A stretch of DNA of 64,000 nt from Streptococcus azizii (GCF_001984715.1 NZ_MSPR01000007.1:1-64000), one strand, 5' to 3'; positions 19,065 to 28,480 are shown, counted from the stretch's first letter. Made by a program: numbers and translations. Notes: generated by a model from the letters alone, not told the origin.

Positions 19065-19904
19065 TTATTTACCTTTGATGACATCCGTTGCGACATCTTC
19101 TCCAAACCATTTATCTGAGATTTTTTGGAAGCTACCATCTGCATACAATTCTTTAAAAGCTGCATTGATCTTGTCGACCAAGGTCGTATCTGCCTTGCGA
19201 GCACCTACTCCAAAGGCTTCTTTTTCAAATCCTGCATCGATAATGTTGTAGTCGCTGATCAATCCCTCTTGTTGCAAGTAATAATTGGCATAGACACGGT
19301 CGATCAAGAGTCCATCAATGCGGTCATTTTTCAAATCAATCAAGGCTTCATTAAAGGTGGCATACTGGGTTGCTTCATTGTTTTTTACAAGGTCTTTTAA
19401 GATAGTTGGCTGTGATTCAAAATTTGTATAACCAGATGAACCAGCTTGGGCGCCGAGTACCTTGTCCTTCATGCCTGAGCTATTTGTAATATTGGAGGAT
19501 TTTTTGGTGACCAGTACTTGGAGATTCTCCATATAATTATCTGTGAACAGGACTTTTTCACGGCGTTCAGCTGTCGCTGAATAGCCATTCCAAATCAAAT
19601 CAATGTTCCCATTGTTTAATTCTGTCTCCTTCAAATCCCAGTCAATCGGTTGCCACTCAATAGCAAGACCATACTTGTCAAAGACAGCTTTTGCTAACTC
19701 AATATCAAAGCCTGTATACTGACCATTCTTTTCTTCAAATCCCATTGGGACAAAAGTTTTGTCAAATCCAATGGTAATTTTTTTACTTTCTTCATAGCGA
19801 GACCAGTTGTCTTTTTTAGTGACAGAGTCTCCTGTCCCACACGCTGCAAGAGCAAAACTTGCAACCATCCCTACTAGACCGATAACGATTGATTTCATTT
19901 TCAT
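19065..19904 (-). CDS. Polar amino-acid ABC transporter, substrate-binding lipoprotein
   Basis: A 279-residue lipoprotein: hydrophobic signal then lipobox LAAC with lipidation at C22. The mature part is a family-3 solute-binding protein (TIGFDKTFVPMGF, YTGFDIELAKAVF, IDLIWNGYSATAERREKV, GLLIDRVYANYYL). It should capture a polar amino acid or cystine outside the membrane and hand it to the permease. It is the third gene of permease-ATPase-SBP, 30 nt after the ATPase. Ligand is not assignable by eye. Confidence 0.92.
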   Translation of the reverse strand: MKMKSIVIGLVGMVASFALAACGTGDSVTKKDNWSRYEESKKITIGFDKTFVPMGFEEKNGQYTGFDIELAKAVFDKYGLAIEWQPIDWDLKETELNNGNIDLIWNGYSATAERREKVLFTDNYMENLQVLVTKKSSNITNSSGMKDKVLGAQAGSSGYTNFESQPTILKDLVKNNEATQYATFNEALIDLKNDRIDGLLIDRVYANYYLQQEGLISDYNIIDAGFEKEAFGVGARKADTTLVDKINAAFKELYADGSFQKISDKWFGEDVATDVIKGK

Positions 19905-19934
19905 AATGATATTTCCCTTTCACTGATACACATG

Positions 19935-20567
19935 TTAATGTTTAGGCTCAATCTTGATAATCTCATCGGCAATATGTTCAGCAAACTGCATATCATGAGT
20001 GACGACAATTTGCGTAATACCAGTTCTACGATTTTCAAGAATGAGATGCTCCACTTCTTTTCGTAACTCAGGGTCAAGTGCTGAGGTTGGCTCATCATAG
20101 CCAATGATCTCAGGGTCAATCATCATAGCTCGCGCTAAGGCAACACGCTGCTTTTGCCCACCTGATAAAGAGTAGGGATAAGCAGCTGCATGACCAGCCA
20201 GACCGAGAGTTTCCAGTAATTGACGGGCTTTGCCTTCCGCCACTACACGAGACATATTCTGCGTTTTGATGGGCGACAAGATTAGATTTTCCAACACTGA
20301 CAGGTGTGGAAACAACTGGAAATCTTGGAAAACAAAGCCCAACAAATGTCGTTTTCCTAACTCTTCTAAGGGAAGTTCCTCTCCATTATAAATCAACTGA
20401 CCAGAATCAATACTCTCAAGGCCTGCGAGCATCCGTAGTAGGGTCGTTTTCCCACCGCCAGATTGTCCAACGATAGCCAGGATTTTCCCCTCGGGAATCA
20501 CGAGGTCATAGTTGGAAAAAATCTGCTTATTACCAAAACGTTTGGAAAGATTGCGTACTTCTAACAT
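19935..20567 (-). CDS. Polar amino-acid ABC transporter ATP-binding protein
   Basis: A 210-residue GlnQ/HisP-type ATPase. Walker A GQSGGGKTT, signature LSGGQKQRVALARAM, Walker B EIIGYDEPTSALDP and switch histidine VTHD are intact. It powers import by the adjacent permease on the inner membrane face. It starts 8 nt after the permease stop. Somewhat short for the family (usually about 240) but all motifs are present. Confidence 0.95.
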   Translation of the reverse strand: MLEVRNLSKRFGNKQIFSNYDLVIPEGKILAIVGQSGGGKTTLLRMLAGLESIDSGQLIYNGEELPLEELGKRHLLGFVFQDFQLFPHLSVLENLILSPIKTQNMSRVVAEGKARQLLETLGLAGHAAAYPYSLSGGQKQRVALARAMMIDPEIIGYDEPTSALDPELRKEVEHLILENRRTGITQIVVTHDMQFAEHIADEIIKIEPKH

Positions 20568-20575
20568 AAGACCTC

Positions 20576-21217
20576 CTATTTATAATAATCAAATTTTTTC
20601 TCAATCCGCTTGGCCATCAGGGTCACCAGGCCAATCATTACCAAATATAAGGCACCTGCGATAAACATAGGGGCTAGACTAACATCACGATTGGCAGCTG
20701 TCCGACTCGCCAAGAGCAAGTCATTGACCCCCAAGGCATAAATCAAAGAGGTATCCTTGACTAAGGTTGTCACCTCATTAAAGACACTTGGGAGGACGAT
20801 TTTCACCACCTGAGGCAGGACAATATAACGAATCGTCTGGACTGGAGTAAATTTCAGTACTTTGGCTGCCTCATACTGACCGGAAGGAATCGCCTCAATG
20901 CCCCCACGAAAGATTTCAGAGAAATAGGCGGCATAGTTCAAGGTAAAGGTGAGGATGACCGCAGGCATCCGATCAAAGGTAAGGCCCACGCTCGGCAAGA
21001 CATAATAAACAAAAATCAACTGGAGCAACAAGGGAGTGCCACGCATAATCAACACATAAAGATTCAAAAACCAGAGCAAGGGCTTAAATGGAATTTTCAT
21101 CAAAAAGGCAACCAAGGCTCCCAATGGAAGAGATAGGAGCAAAACCAGTACAAAGACCTGAAACGATACATAGGCGCCATTTAACAAGCTCGGTAAAATT
21201 TCCACAACGTATCCCAT
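20576..21217 (-). CDS. Polar amino-acid ABC transporter permease (HisM family)
   Basis: A 213-residue inner-membrane protein with five hydrophobic helices and the BPD EAA-type loop (YEAAKVLKFTPVQTIRYIVLPQ). The start ATG at 21217 follows GGAGGAG; an in-frame TTG four codons earlier is inside that site and is rejected. A single permease gene suggests a homodimer. First gene of the operon with the ATPase and binding protein. Confidence 0.93.
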   Translation of the reverse strand: MGYVVEILPSLLNGAYVSFQVFVLVLLLSLPLGALVAFLMKIPFKPLLWFLNLYVLIMRGTPLLLQLIFVYYVLPSVGLTFDRMPAVILTFTLNYAAYFSEIFRGGIEAIPSGQYEAAKVLKFTPVQTIRYIVLPQVVKIVLPSVFNEVTTLVKDTSLIYALGVNDLLLASRTAANRDVSLAPMFIAGALYLVMIGLVTLMAKRIEKKFDYYK

Positions 21218-21412
21218 AATCTCCTCCAAAATAGTAATTAAACCTTAGTATAACAGAAATTTCTGAAAATTAAAAGACCTTTTCTGCATTTTTATAAGAA
21301 GAGCCAGCATAGTAATGCTAATACTCTGCAAAAAGCACACTCGGCAACGAGACTATTGAGACTATTGAGTCTAGGCTAGCCTGTGCTTCGCTTTCCTAGC
21401 ACTCTATTTTAT

Positions 21413-21445
21413 ATATACAAAAATCCCTGTAGCAAGACTACAGGG
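21413..21445 (-). terminator. Terminator of glmS
   Basis: CCCTGTAG (21425-21432), 5-nt loop, CTACAGGG, followed on the leftward transcript by ATTTTTG. Lies between glmS and the ABC operon. Confidence 0.85.
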
Positions 21446-21505
21446 CAGATAAATTCACAAATCTAGCAGATTATCTAAGGAATAGCAACCAGAGGTCTAT
21501 ACACT

Positions 21506-23320
21506 TTACTCCACCGTAACAGCCTTGGCCAAGTTCCGTGGTTTATCGACATCTAATCCACGTTGAAGAGAAGCATAGTAGGCAATCAACTGGGTTGGAA
21601 TGACCATTGAAATGCTTGAAAGGAATGGATGAACCTTGTTAACCACGATATCATCTTCTTCACGCTCCAAGCCTTCTTCAACAACCGTCAAGATATGGGC
21701 ACCACGAGACACGACTTCTGCAATATTTCCACGCGTATGAGCCGCAACTTTCTCGCTAGCTGACATCAAAGCAATAACTGGGGTACCCTCTTCAATCAAG
21801 GAAATGGTGCCGTGTTTTAACTCACCAGCTGCAAATCCCTCACATTGGATATAGGAAATTTCTTTTAATTTCAATGCAGCTTCAATCGTTACATAGTAGT
21901 CATTTCCACGACCGATATAAAAGGCATTGCGGGTTGTTGCAAGCAACTTCTCCACCTTTTCAGCAATCATATCCTTCTCAGACAAGGTTGCTTCGATCGA
22001 TTGTGCCACAATAGATAATTCATGCACCAAGTCAAACTCACGCGCTTCCTGCTTACCGTTTGCTTCTCCGACTGCTTTTGATAGAAAGGCAAGGGCTGCA
22101 ACCTGTGCTGTATAGGCCTTGGTAGAAGCAACTGCAATTTCAGGTCCTGCGTGAAGAAGCATCGTATGGGTGGCTTCACGTGAAAGGGTGGAGCCTGGAA
22201 CATTCGTAATCGTTAAACTTGGAATCCCCATTTCATTGGCTTTTACCAATACTTGACGGCTATCTGCAGTTTCTCCTGACTGGGTCAATAAGATAAAAAG
22301 TGGCTTCTTGCTCAACAGTGGCATGTGATAGCCCCACTCAGAAGCCACCCCTAATTCGACTGGTGTATCTGTCAGGGCCTCGATCATATTTTTAGAGGCA
22401 TATCCTGCATTGTAAGAGGTACCTGCTGCAAGGATATAGATACGATCTGCTTCCTGAACAGCTTGGACAATCGCAGGATCAACCGTCATCTGACCATCCT
22501 CATCAGAATAGGCCTTGATCAACTTACGCATCACCGTTGGTTGCTCATCAATCTCTTTCAACATATAGAAGGGATAGGTGCCCTTACCGATGTCTGATAG
22601 ATCCAATTCTGCTGTATAGCTACTGCGCTTGATCGGGCGACCATCATAGTCCATTACTTCCACTGCGTCTTTGGTCACGATGACCAACTCTTTATCATGG
22701 ATTTCCATATATTCACTGGTCTCACGAATCATGGCCATGGCATCTGAACAGACCATATTATAGCCCTCTCCAAGACCGATTAGAAGTGGCGATTTGTTCT
22801 TCGCCACGTAGATTGTATCTGGATTGACAGTATCAATCAGGGCAAAGGCATAAGAACCTTGAATAATGTGAAGGGCTTTCTTAAATGCTTCAAGCACCTC
22901 TAAGCCTTCTTCTTCAACAAATTTACCAATTAGGTGAACCACAATCTCTGTATCTGTCTGTCCCTTGAAGGTATGGCCTGCCAGATAGGCATTTTTCATT
23001 TCAAGATAGTTTTCAATCACCCCATTGTGGACAAGAACGAAACGACCTGTCTGTGATGTATGAGGGTGGGCATTGTCTTCCGTTGGTTTTCCGTGAGTGG
23101 CCCAACGAGTATGTCCGATTCCGATTGTCCCTTCCACAGACTCTCCGACCTTGAGCGACAAATCGGCAATGCGGCCAACAGATTTAACCAAGTGACCTGT
23201 TTGTCCACCTGTAACAAAAATTCCGGCTGAATCATAGCCACGATATTCTAATTTTTCAAGTCCTTGAATTAAAATATCTGTTGCATTTGTATTTCCAACA
23301 ACACCAACGATTCCACACAT
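21506..23320 (-). CDS. glmS: Glutamine-fructose-6-phosphate aminotransferase
   Basis: A 604-residue cytosolic enzyme making glucosamine 6-phosphate from fructose 6-phosphate and glutamine, the first step to peptidoglycan amino sugars. The start MCGIVGVVG places the catalytic cysteine at position 2, exposed after Met removal; an ATG at 23332 would mask it and is rejected. An N-terminal Ntn glutaminase (RGYDSAG, GHTRWATHG) is followed by two SIS domains (AAGTSYNAGY, TQSGETADS, IGRGNDYYV) and the C-terminus DKPRNLAKAVTVE. No glmS ribozyme-like leader is apparent. Single-gene unit with a terminator. Confidence 0.98.
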   Translation of the reverse strand: MCGIVGVVGNTNATDILIQGLEKLEYRGYDSAGIFVTGGQTGHLVKSVGRIADLSLKVGESVEGTIGIGHTRWATHGKPTEDNAHPHTSQTGRFVLVHNGVIENYLEMKNAYLAGHTFKGQTDTEIVVHLIGKFVEEEGLEVLEAFKKALHIIQGSYAFALIDTVNPDTIYVAKNKSPLLIGLGEGYNMVCSDAMAMIRETSEYMEIHDKELVIVTKDAVEVMDYDGRPIKRSSYTAELDLSDIGKGTYPFYMLKEIDEQPTVMRKLIKAYSDEDGQMTVDPAIVQAVQEADRIYILAAGTSYNAGYASKNMIEALTDTPVELGVASEWGYHMPLLSKKPLFILLTQSGETADSRQVLVKANEMGIPSLTITNVPGSTLSREATHTMLLHAGPEIAVASTKAYTAQVAALAFLSKAVGEANGKQEAREFDLVHELSIVAQSIEATLSEKDMIAEKVEKLLATTRNAFYIGRGNDYYVTIEAALKLKEISYIQCEGFAAGELKHGTISLIEEGTPVIALMSASEKVAAHTRGNIAEVVSRGAHILTVVEEGLEREEDDIVVNKVHPFLSSISMVIPTQLIAYYASLQRGLDVDKPRNLAKAVTVE

Positions 23321-23468
23321 ATTGTTTACCATCCATTTCTAACTAAAGGGTTTTATAAATTGGTATAGTCATATCTTTTCCAAACAAAACCAATAAAAAT
23401 AGTATATAGAAAAGATTTCTATTTGTCAAACGTAAAATTGGTCTAGTCTGATTCATAAAAAGACCATC

Positions 23469-23496
23469 AAAAAAACTAACCCTACTTCTGGGTTAG
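23469..23496 (-). terminator. Terminator of the signal peptidase-like gene
   Basis: CTAACCC, 7-nt loop, GGGTTAG then T7 on the leftward strand. The upstream arm lies inside the last codons of the gene. Confidence 0.85.
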
Positions 23497-24006
23497 TCCG
23501 ATGTCTACAAAGCCAAATTCACTGATAGGGCTGACACGAAAGGTCAAGCGACCGATGACTTGCTGAGAGGAAATCAAGCCGAGTGTCCGACTATCTTCAA
23601 GATTCGTCCGAATATCATTTAAAATCCAATAATTCTTTTTCTCAAGCTGGGGAACGATGATATCCTCTGTGTAGTAATCTTGGTGATTCGCTGATTTACT
23701 GAGATAGGTTTCTTCGACAATTTCATTATTACGATACAAGACATCGTCCATATAGGTCACACTATCCCCACCTTTGGCGATGACGCGACCGACATGCTCT
23801 GTCCCGTCTACCTGATATAAAACAAAGTCGCCATATTCGAGTTCCTTGCCTTTCACAGCAATGATGACATCATTTTCTTTGAGATAATGATTCGCCATTT
23901 GCTTGGTTATAGTGACAGGTTCAAAGACCCAGATACGCAGTGCAATGACACCTACTGCTAGCAATACCAGTATAATCATACGATGAATCAGTTCTCTTTT
24001 TACCAT
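23482..24006 (-). CDS. Signal peptidase I homologue lacking the catalytic dyad
   Basis: A 174-residue protein with one N-terminal membrane anchor (about residues 8-27) and the S26 fold. C-terminal box motifs are recognisable (GRVIAKGGDSV; LNDIRTNLEDSRTLG, equivalent to GDNR...DSR). In active enzymes the Ser lies in SMxPTL and the Lys in KRVIG. Here the corresponding segments read MANHYL (Met37 in the Ser position) and GRVIA (Gly73 in the Lys position). It is therefore probably inactive as a protease, like the streptococcal SipA type, which also lacks both residues and acts as an assembly factor. It sits beside glmS, where streptococci usually carry a lepB-like gene. Confidence 0.8.
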   Translation of the reverse strand: MVKRELIHRMIILVLLAVGVIALRIWVFEPVTITKQMANHYLKENDVIIAVKGKELEYGDFVLYQVDGTEHVGRVIAKGGDSVTYMDDVLYRNNEIVEETYLSKSANHQDYYTEDIIVPQLEKKNYWILNDIRTNLEDSRTLGLISSQQVIGRLTFRVSPISEFGFVDIGLTQK

Positions 24007-24054
24007 AATTCTCTCCCTTCCTCTCTTATTAGTATAGCATATTTTTCTCGAAAA

Positions 24055-24684
24055 TTACCCAAGACTTTTTCCCATGATGGCTGCATAGACGGTATCAGCT
24101 ACAAGCTGATTGCCCAGTAGGTTTAAATGTAGCCCGTCGCTGTAGTAGTCTAGCCGTCCCTCCGTCAGCGGGTATAAGTTAATCCACTCCACCCCTTTAT
24201 CCTCAGCGATGCTGGGAATTATTTCCTGCAATTCAGTACGGATAATATCGTTGTTCAGTCCAAAACGACTGGTCGGTACATAAGGAGGAACTAAGAGATA
24301 GATGTCTGGCTGGCTAGGCATGTGTCGGTACCGATCTACCAACTCTCCATACTCCTGCATAAATCGCTCCTTATCCCAATACAAGGGACGACTATCATTG
24401 CTTCCAATCATGATGATGACGATAGCTGCTTCACTTTCAAGCGATAGCTGGCCATTTTTTTCCTGTAAATAAGGATAGTCCGAGCTTGACTGCAAGGAAC
24501 GACCACTCAGACCAAAATTCGACACCTGATAATGAGACCCGAGCTTTTCAGCTAGGATACTGGGATAAGCCTCATGCTCTCGATTTTCTAGTCCATAACC
24601 ATAGGTCAAACTATCACCAACTGTCGCCACCTTGATAGCACCACTTCCAATCGTCATGACTTCTGGATACATTACATCTGACAT
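24055..24684 (-). CDS. SGNH/GDSL hydrolase
   Basis: A 209-residue protein with all SGNH blocks: VGDSLTYG (nucleophile S25), the Gly block in NFGLSGRS, GSND, and DGLHLN with the catalytic Asp-His pair near the end. It has no signal peptide, so it probably acts in the cytoplasm as an esterase or lipase; the substrate is unknown. It has its own AAAGGAG ribosome binding site and lies 48 nt upstream of the signal peptidase-like gene in the same direction. Confidence 0.9.
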   Translation of the reverse strand: MSDVMYPEVMTIGSGAIKVATVGDSLTYGYGLENREHEAYPSILAEKLGSHYQVSNFGLSGRSLQSSSDYPYLQEKNGQLSLESEAAIVIIMIGSNDSRPLYWDKERFMQEYGELVDRYRHMPSQPDIYLLVPPYVPTSRFGLNNDIIRTELQEIIPSIAEDKGVEWINLYPLTEGRLDYYSDGLHLNLLGNQLVADTVYAAIMGKSLG

Positions 24685-24744
24685 ATTTTCTCCTTTTTTC
24701 TATTCTAACATTTTCAAAAAAATAAAGAAACCCTATTGACTTTA

Positions 24745-24753
24745 TGCTATACT
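24745..24753 (+). promoter_or_regulatory. Extended -10 directly before an FAD oxidoreductase start
   Basis: TGC-TATACT at 24745-24753. A start site about 7 nt downstream would fall on the A of the ATG at 24760, implying a leaderless mRNA. Confidence 0.5.
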
Positions 24754-24759
24754 AGGAGC

Positions 24760-25902
24760 ATGAAAGCAAAAGAGATTATCATTATAGGGGGAGGAATTGT
24801 TGGCTCTACTGCTGCTTTTTACCTCTCTCAACATCCAGACATACATGTCACACTTATCGATGAAGGGACAGGTAGTGCAACGAGAGCGGCAGCTGGTATC
24901 ATCTGTCCTTGGCTCTCTCAACGCCGCAACCAAATCTGGTATCACTTGGTTGATAAGGGAGCTGCCTTTTATCCAGACATGATGCAAGACTTACAAAAAG
25001 CAGGCATTACCCAACTTCCCTATCAGCAAACAGGAACCATGGTCTTTAAAAAGCAAGACAGCCTGCTAAGCAAATTAGCAAGTCTTGCTCAAGAAAGACG
25101 AGAGCGGTCTCCTATGATTGGACACCTTGAGGTCTTAAAGGGGCAAGAAGTAACGAAACGAATCCCCCCTCTTGTCACAGACCAAGGTGCTGTCCTCACA
25201 TATGGTGGTGGACGAGTTGACGGTGGACAACTCTTAGATCAGCTACAGGAGCTATTTCAACAGCAAGGAGGATGCTTTATCCAAGGAAAAGCCCAACTCT
25301 TGCCTAACAAGCAGATTCAAGTAGAGTCCAACAGGTACGACTATGACGAGGTAATCTTAGCAGCAGGTGCTTGGCTACCAGACCTCCTTGCTCCCTTGGG
25401 CTACGAGGTTGATATACGGCCACAGAAAGGGCAACTACTAGCCCTAGATACGGACTTTATTACTGATGATTGGCCGGGCTGTATGCTTCATGGAGAGATA
25501 GATATTCTGCCATTTGAAGATGGAAAAATCATCATTGGGGCCAGCCATGAAAATGATCAGGGCTATGATTTATCGCTTGATTGGGAAAAAATCCTGCAGA
25601 TGAAAGCCACTGCTACTTCTTTTCTCCCTGACTTACAAGAATATGAAATCAGTCATACCCGTGTGGGGACTCGAGCCTATACGTCAGACTTTTTACCTTT
25701 CTACGGACGACTAGCAGACCAACCTTCTATTTTAGTAGCAAGTGGTCTGGGTTCTTCTGGTCTCACCTGCGGTCCTTTTATCGGCTGGCAACTGGCACAG
25801 CTCATCTTATCACACCCCTTTGCATTTGATGCGACACCCTATGCACCCAATCCCTACATCCGATTCCAGCAAGGGCGGGACAGCTCATGCTCTTCAAACT
25901 AG
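24760..25902 (+). CDS. FAD-dependent oxidoreductase (DAO / glycine-oxidase-like)
   Basis: A 380-residue flavoprotein of the D-amino-acid oxidase superfamily. The N-terminus holds the FAD Rossmann motif IIIGGGIVGSTAAFYL. Further family segments are GGGRVDGGQLLDQL, EVILAAGAWLPDL, RPQKGQLLAL and, near the C-terminus, ILVASGLGSSGLTCGP. Members deaminate or dealkylate amino acids; the exact substrate is not visible. AGGAG lies only 1 nt before the ATG, too close to be a normal ribosome binding site, and an extended -10 lies 7 nt upstream, suggesting leaderless translation. Divergent from the GDSL gene. Confidence 0.85.
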   Translation: MKAKEIIIIGGGIVGSTAAFYLSQHPDIHVTLIDEGTGSATRAAAGIICPWLSQRRNQIWYHLVDKGAAFYPDMMQDLQKAGITQLPYQQTGTMVFKKQDSLLSKLASLAQERRERSPMIGHLEVLKGQEVTKRIPPLVTDQGAVLTYGGGRVDGGQLLDQLQELFQQQGGCFIQGKAQLLPNKQIQVESNRYDYDEVILAAGAWLPDLLAPLGYEVDIRPQKGQLLALDTDFITDDWPGCMLHGEIDILPFEDGKIIIGASHENDQGYDLSLDWEKILQMKATATSFLPDLQEYEISHTRVGTRAYTSDFLPFYGRLADQPSILVASGLGSSGLTCGPFIGWQLAQLILSHPFAFDATPYAPNPYIRFQQGRDSSCSSN

Positions 25903-25921
25903 AGCAAATGTCGCCTTGTTA

Positions 25922-26023
25922 TACTCAATAAAAATCAAAAGTAGACTAGGAAACGAAGACGAAGGTAGAACTAGCGTTCACCGAGACAAGTTGACAACGT
26001 ATCCTTTTGATTTTTAAAGAGTA
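25922..26023. repeat. RUP-like element, 102 bp
   Basis: Nearly identical, base for base, to 13349-13450 (two differences seen), with the same TACTC...GAGTA ends. Near identity of two distant copies suggests recent mobility or gene conversion. Confidence 0.85.
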
Positions 26024-26103
26024 TTAGATGTTCGTTCTACCTTCATTTCCTATCCTATTGTTGATTTTTAGTGACTATAGAACACTATACTAGAAAAATA
26101 GAG

Positions 26104-26160
26104 AAAAATGAACAAAGATTGAGATTTTCTTTTCACATCATCAATCTTTGTTCATTTTTA
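26104..26160. terminator. Bidirectional terminator
   Basis: A 19-bp stem (AATGAACAAAGATTGA and complement, with A and T runs on both sides) around an 18-nt loop. It separates the convergent FAD oxidoreductase and alcohol dehydrogenase genes. Confidence 0.85.
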
Positions 26161-26180
26161 TGCTACTGTTAGCCTATTGG

Positions 26181-27230
26181 CTAGTCTTGATTGACCAATA
26201 ACATGGACTTAATCACCTTACGATCTGCCATATCTTGGTAGGCTTGATTAACATCTTCCAAAGGATAGGTCTGCGTAAAGACACGTCCCGGATTGATGTC
26301 TCCATCAAGTACAGCCTTCAATAAGACTTGCTTGTTATAAGTGGTCACTGAAGCTGAGCCACCTGCAACAGAGATATTCTGGGCAAAGGTAGAACCAAGG
26401 GGACGACTGTTGTAATGTGGCACCCCAACAAAACCAACACGCCCGCCATTGTGAAGTACGCCGAGTGCTTGTTCGATGGCTGCCTCGGTCCCCACACATT
26501 CAAGTGCTGCGTCTGCTCCGCCACCCAAGATTTCACGAACCTTAGCAATGCCTTCCTCACCACGTTCTGCTACGACAGCAGTCGCACCTGATTCCAAGGC
26601 CATGGCCTGTCGATCGGCATGGCGACTCATTAAGACAATCTGAGAAGCCCCCATCATTTTAGCTGCAATCACCGCACATTGCCCAACTGCACCATCACCG
26701 ATAACGACCACCTTATCTCCACGCTGAACGTTTGCCACACGTGCCGCATGGTAGCCTGTCGGCATAACATCTGCCAAGGCCAAGAGTGATTTGAGCATAC
26801 CTTCTGAATAGTCAGAGGGTTGCCCTGGAACCTTGATTAAAGCCCAATTTCCATAGTGGAAGCGTAGATACTCAGACTGGAAACCACCACCCCAGTTAGT
26901 CGGTGCTGGATGATTATCACAGGTGCCATCAAATCCTGCACGACAAGCATCACAATGTCCACAACCATGCGTAAAAGGAACGATGACAAAATCTCCTGGC
27001 TTGACCGTGGTTATCTCACTTCCTACTTCTTCGACGATTCCCAGAGCCTCATGTCCTGAGTTGATGGAGTGGGCTGCACGATCATCTCCATGCGAATAAG
27101 ACCAAAGGTCCGATCCACAAACACAGGCGCGGACAATCTTGATAATAACATCATCCTTTTCTTGGAGGTGGGGTTTCTCAACCTCACCAATAATCATCGA
27201 ACCAGCTTTTTCAAAAATTGCTGTTTTCAT
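26181..27230 (-). CDS. Zinc-dependent medium-chain alcohol dehydrogenase
   Basis: A 349-residue cytosolic MDR dehydrogenase. Catalytic zinc ligands are C38 (VCGSD) and the GHE motif (H60, E61). Four cysteines of CGHCDACRAGFDGTC bind structural zinc. The NAD(P) Rossmann motif is VVIGDGAVGQCAV. It should oxidise an alcohol or polyol, or reduce an aldehyde; the substrate is unassigned. It follows the MFS gene in the same direction with a 66-nt gap, but a link is not proven. Confidence 0.92.
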   Translation of the reverse strand: MKTAIFEKAGSMIIGEVEKPHLQEKDDVIIKIVRACVCGSDLWSYSHGDDRAAHSINSGHEALGIVEEVGSEITTVKPGDFVIVPFTHGCGHCDACRAGFDGTCDNHPAPTNWGGGFQSEYLRFHYGNWALIKVPGQPSDYSEGMLKSLLALADVMPTGYHAARVANVQRGDKVVVIGDGAVGQCAVIAAKMMGASQIVLMSRHADRQAMALESGATAVVAERGEEGIAKVREILGGGADAALECVGTEAAIEQALGVLHNGGRVGFVGVPHYNSRPLGSTFAQNISVAGGSASVTTYNKQVLLKAVLDGDINPGRVFTQTYPLEDVNQAYQDMADRKVIKSMLLVNQD

Positions 27231-27296
27231 CCTCTTTCCTCACTTTCTTTACTGGAATATATCTAGTATAGCACTTGGAGTTGACTCCAAGTCAAG

Positions 27297-28466
27297 CTAT
27301 TTATAAAAATTTTGCTCCCTCTTCTTTTTGACAAGTATATAGGCCAATGCACAGGCAAGTATCATCAGACTAGCACTAATATAAAAAGGTGTGATAAAAG
27401 TTTCAATCTGGAGTTTTTCCAACAATTTCGTTAGTAGGACTGGCGTTAGGACAACACCAATATTTCCTCCTGTAATCGCTAGGCTCGTCACAAAATGGAC
27501 CTGTTCCTTAGGGAATTGATTAGAAATATAGGAAAAGTTGTAGGACATGATACCAACAAAACTCATCCCTACCAACATGCTAGCCAGTGTAAAAAGGAGT
27601 TGGTTGAAAGGAAGGGTAAAAAGAAAGTTCCCGAGTCCCATTGCGATGAAACCAACAAAGAGGCTTGTATCTCCTAACTTCTTCAACATTGAACCAAAGA
27701 AACAACCTGTGACAATCCCACTAAGGGCCAATAGGGTGAGCAACTGACTGGATAGGGTTGTTGGAAGACCGTTCCGAGTGACAAGGAGACTAGGAATTTT
27801 AATAGTCGCTCCGATGTAGGAGATTCCGACTAAAAACGTTAGGACCATCACCAAACCTACTTGGGGATTCCATACAAGAGTATCCTTTACCGTCACCTGA
27901 TTCTGCTTCGTTTCAGGAACATTCAGATAAAAGAGGGTAAGAACTGGGAAGGCCAATAGATAGACTAAGAAGGTATAATTGACTCCCACCAGCAAGGCAT
28001 AGCCCGCTACAAAGGTGGTCAAGGCTTTCCCGATATTTAGAAAAGCTGTTCGCAACCCTATCATCTTGGCTCGCATGTCTCCCTCGTAAAAGTCACTAAT
28101 CAGACTAATCGAAAGGGAATTATAGAGTCCAATCCCCACTCCCAATAGTAACCGACAGATGAAAACGAGGGGAAAGGAGGTTAAAAAGGTTGGAAAAACG
28201 CCAAATACACCAATCAGACTCAAGCCGATTAAAACTGTCCGCTTGGTGCCGACCCAAGAAACAAACAGATTACTGAATAAAACCGTAAGGGTAATCATCA
28301 TGGCTGGTACTGTCACCAAGCTCTCAACGGAGGCAAGACCGATACTTGCATCCTTAGCATGGTAATAGTGATACAGTTTTGGAATGGCTGGGGCAATCGC
28401 CAAATGGGACATTAAAAAGATAGAAATCAGCAAGATTGAAAACCGAGTCATCTCTTTATTTTTCAT
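27297..28466 (-). CDS. MFS transporter
   Basis: A 389-residue membrane protein with about 12 hydrophobic helices. The loop 2-3 region (WVGTKRTVLIG) and the helix-4/5 GIGLYNSLSISLISDFY segment suit the drug:H+ antiporter DHA1 group. A strong AAAGGAG precedes the start. The substrate cannot be inferred; an efflux role is the family default only. Confidence 0.85.
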   Translation of the reverse strand: MKNKEMTRFSILLISIFLMSHLAIAPAIPKLYHYYHAKDASIGLASVESLVTVPAMMITLTVLFSNLFVSWVGTKRTVLIGLSLIGVFGVFPTFLTSFPLVFICRLLLGVGIGLYNSLSISLISDFYEGDMRAKMIGLRTAFLNIGKALTTFVAGYALLVGVNYTFLVYLLAFPVLTLFYLNVPETKQNQVTVKDTLVWNPQVGLVMVLTFLVGISYIGATIKIPSLLVTRNGLPTTLSSQLLTLLALSGIVTGCFFGSMLKKLGDTSLFVGFIAMGLGNFLFTLPFNQLLFTLASMLVGMSFVGIMSYNFSYISNQFPKEQVHFVTSLAITGGNIGVVLTPVLLTKLLEKLQIETFITPFYISASLMILACALAYILVKKKREQNFYK

Positions 28467-28480
28467 AAATTCTCCTTTAA

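Noticed and set aside
21218..23500. glmS ribozyme or other riboswitch upstream of glmS
   Set aside because: The region before glmS is short (about 150 nt) and shows no recognisable conserved core.
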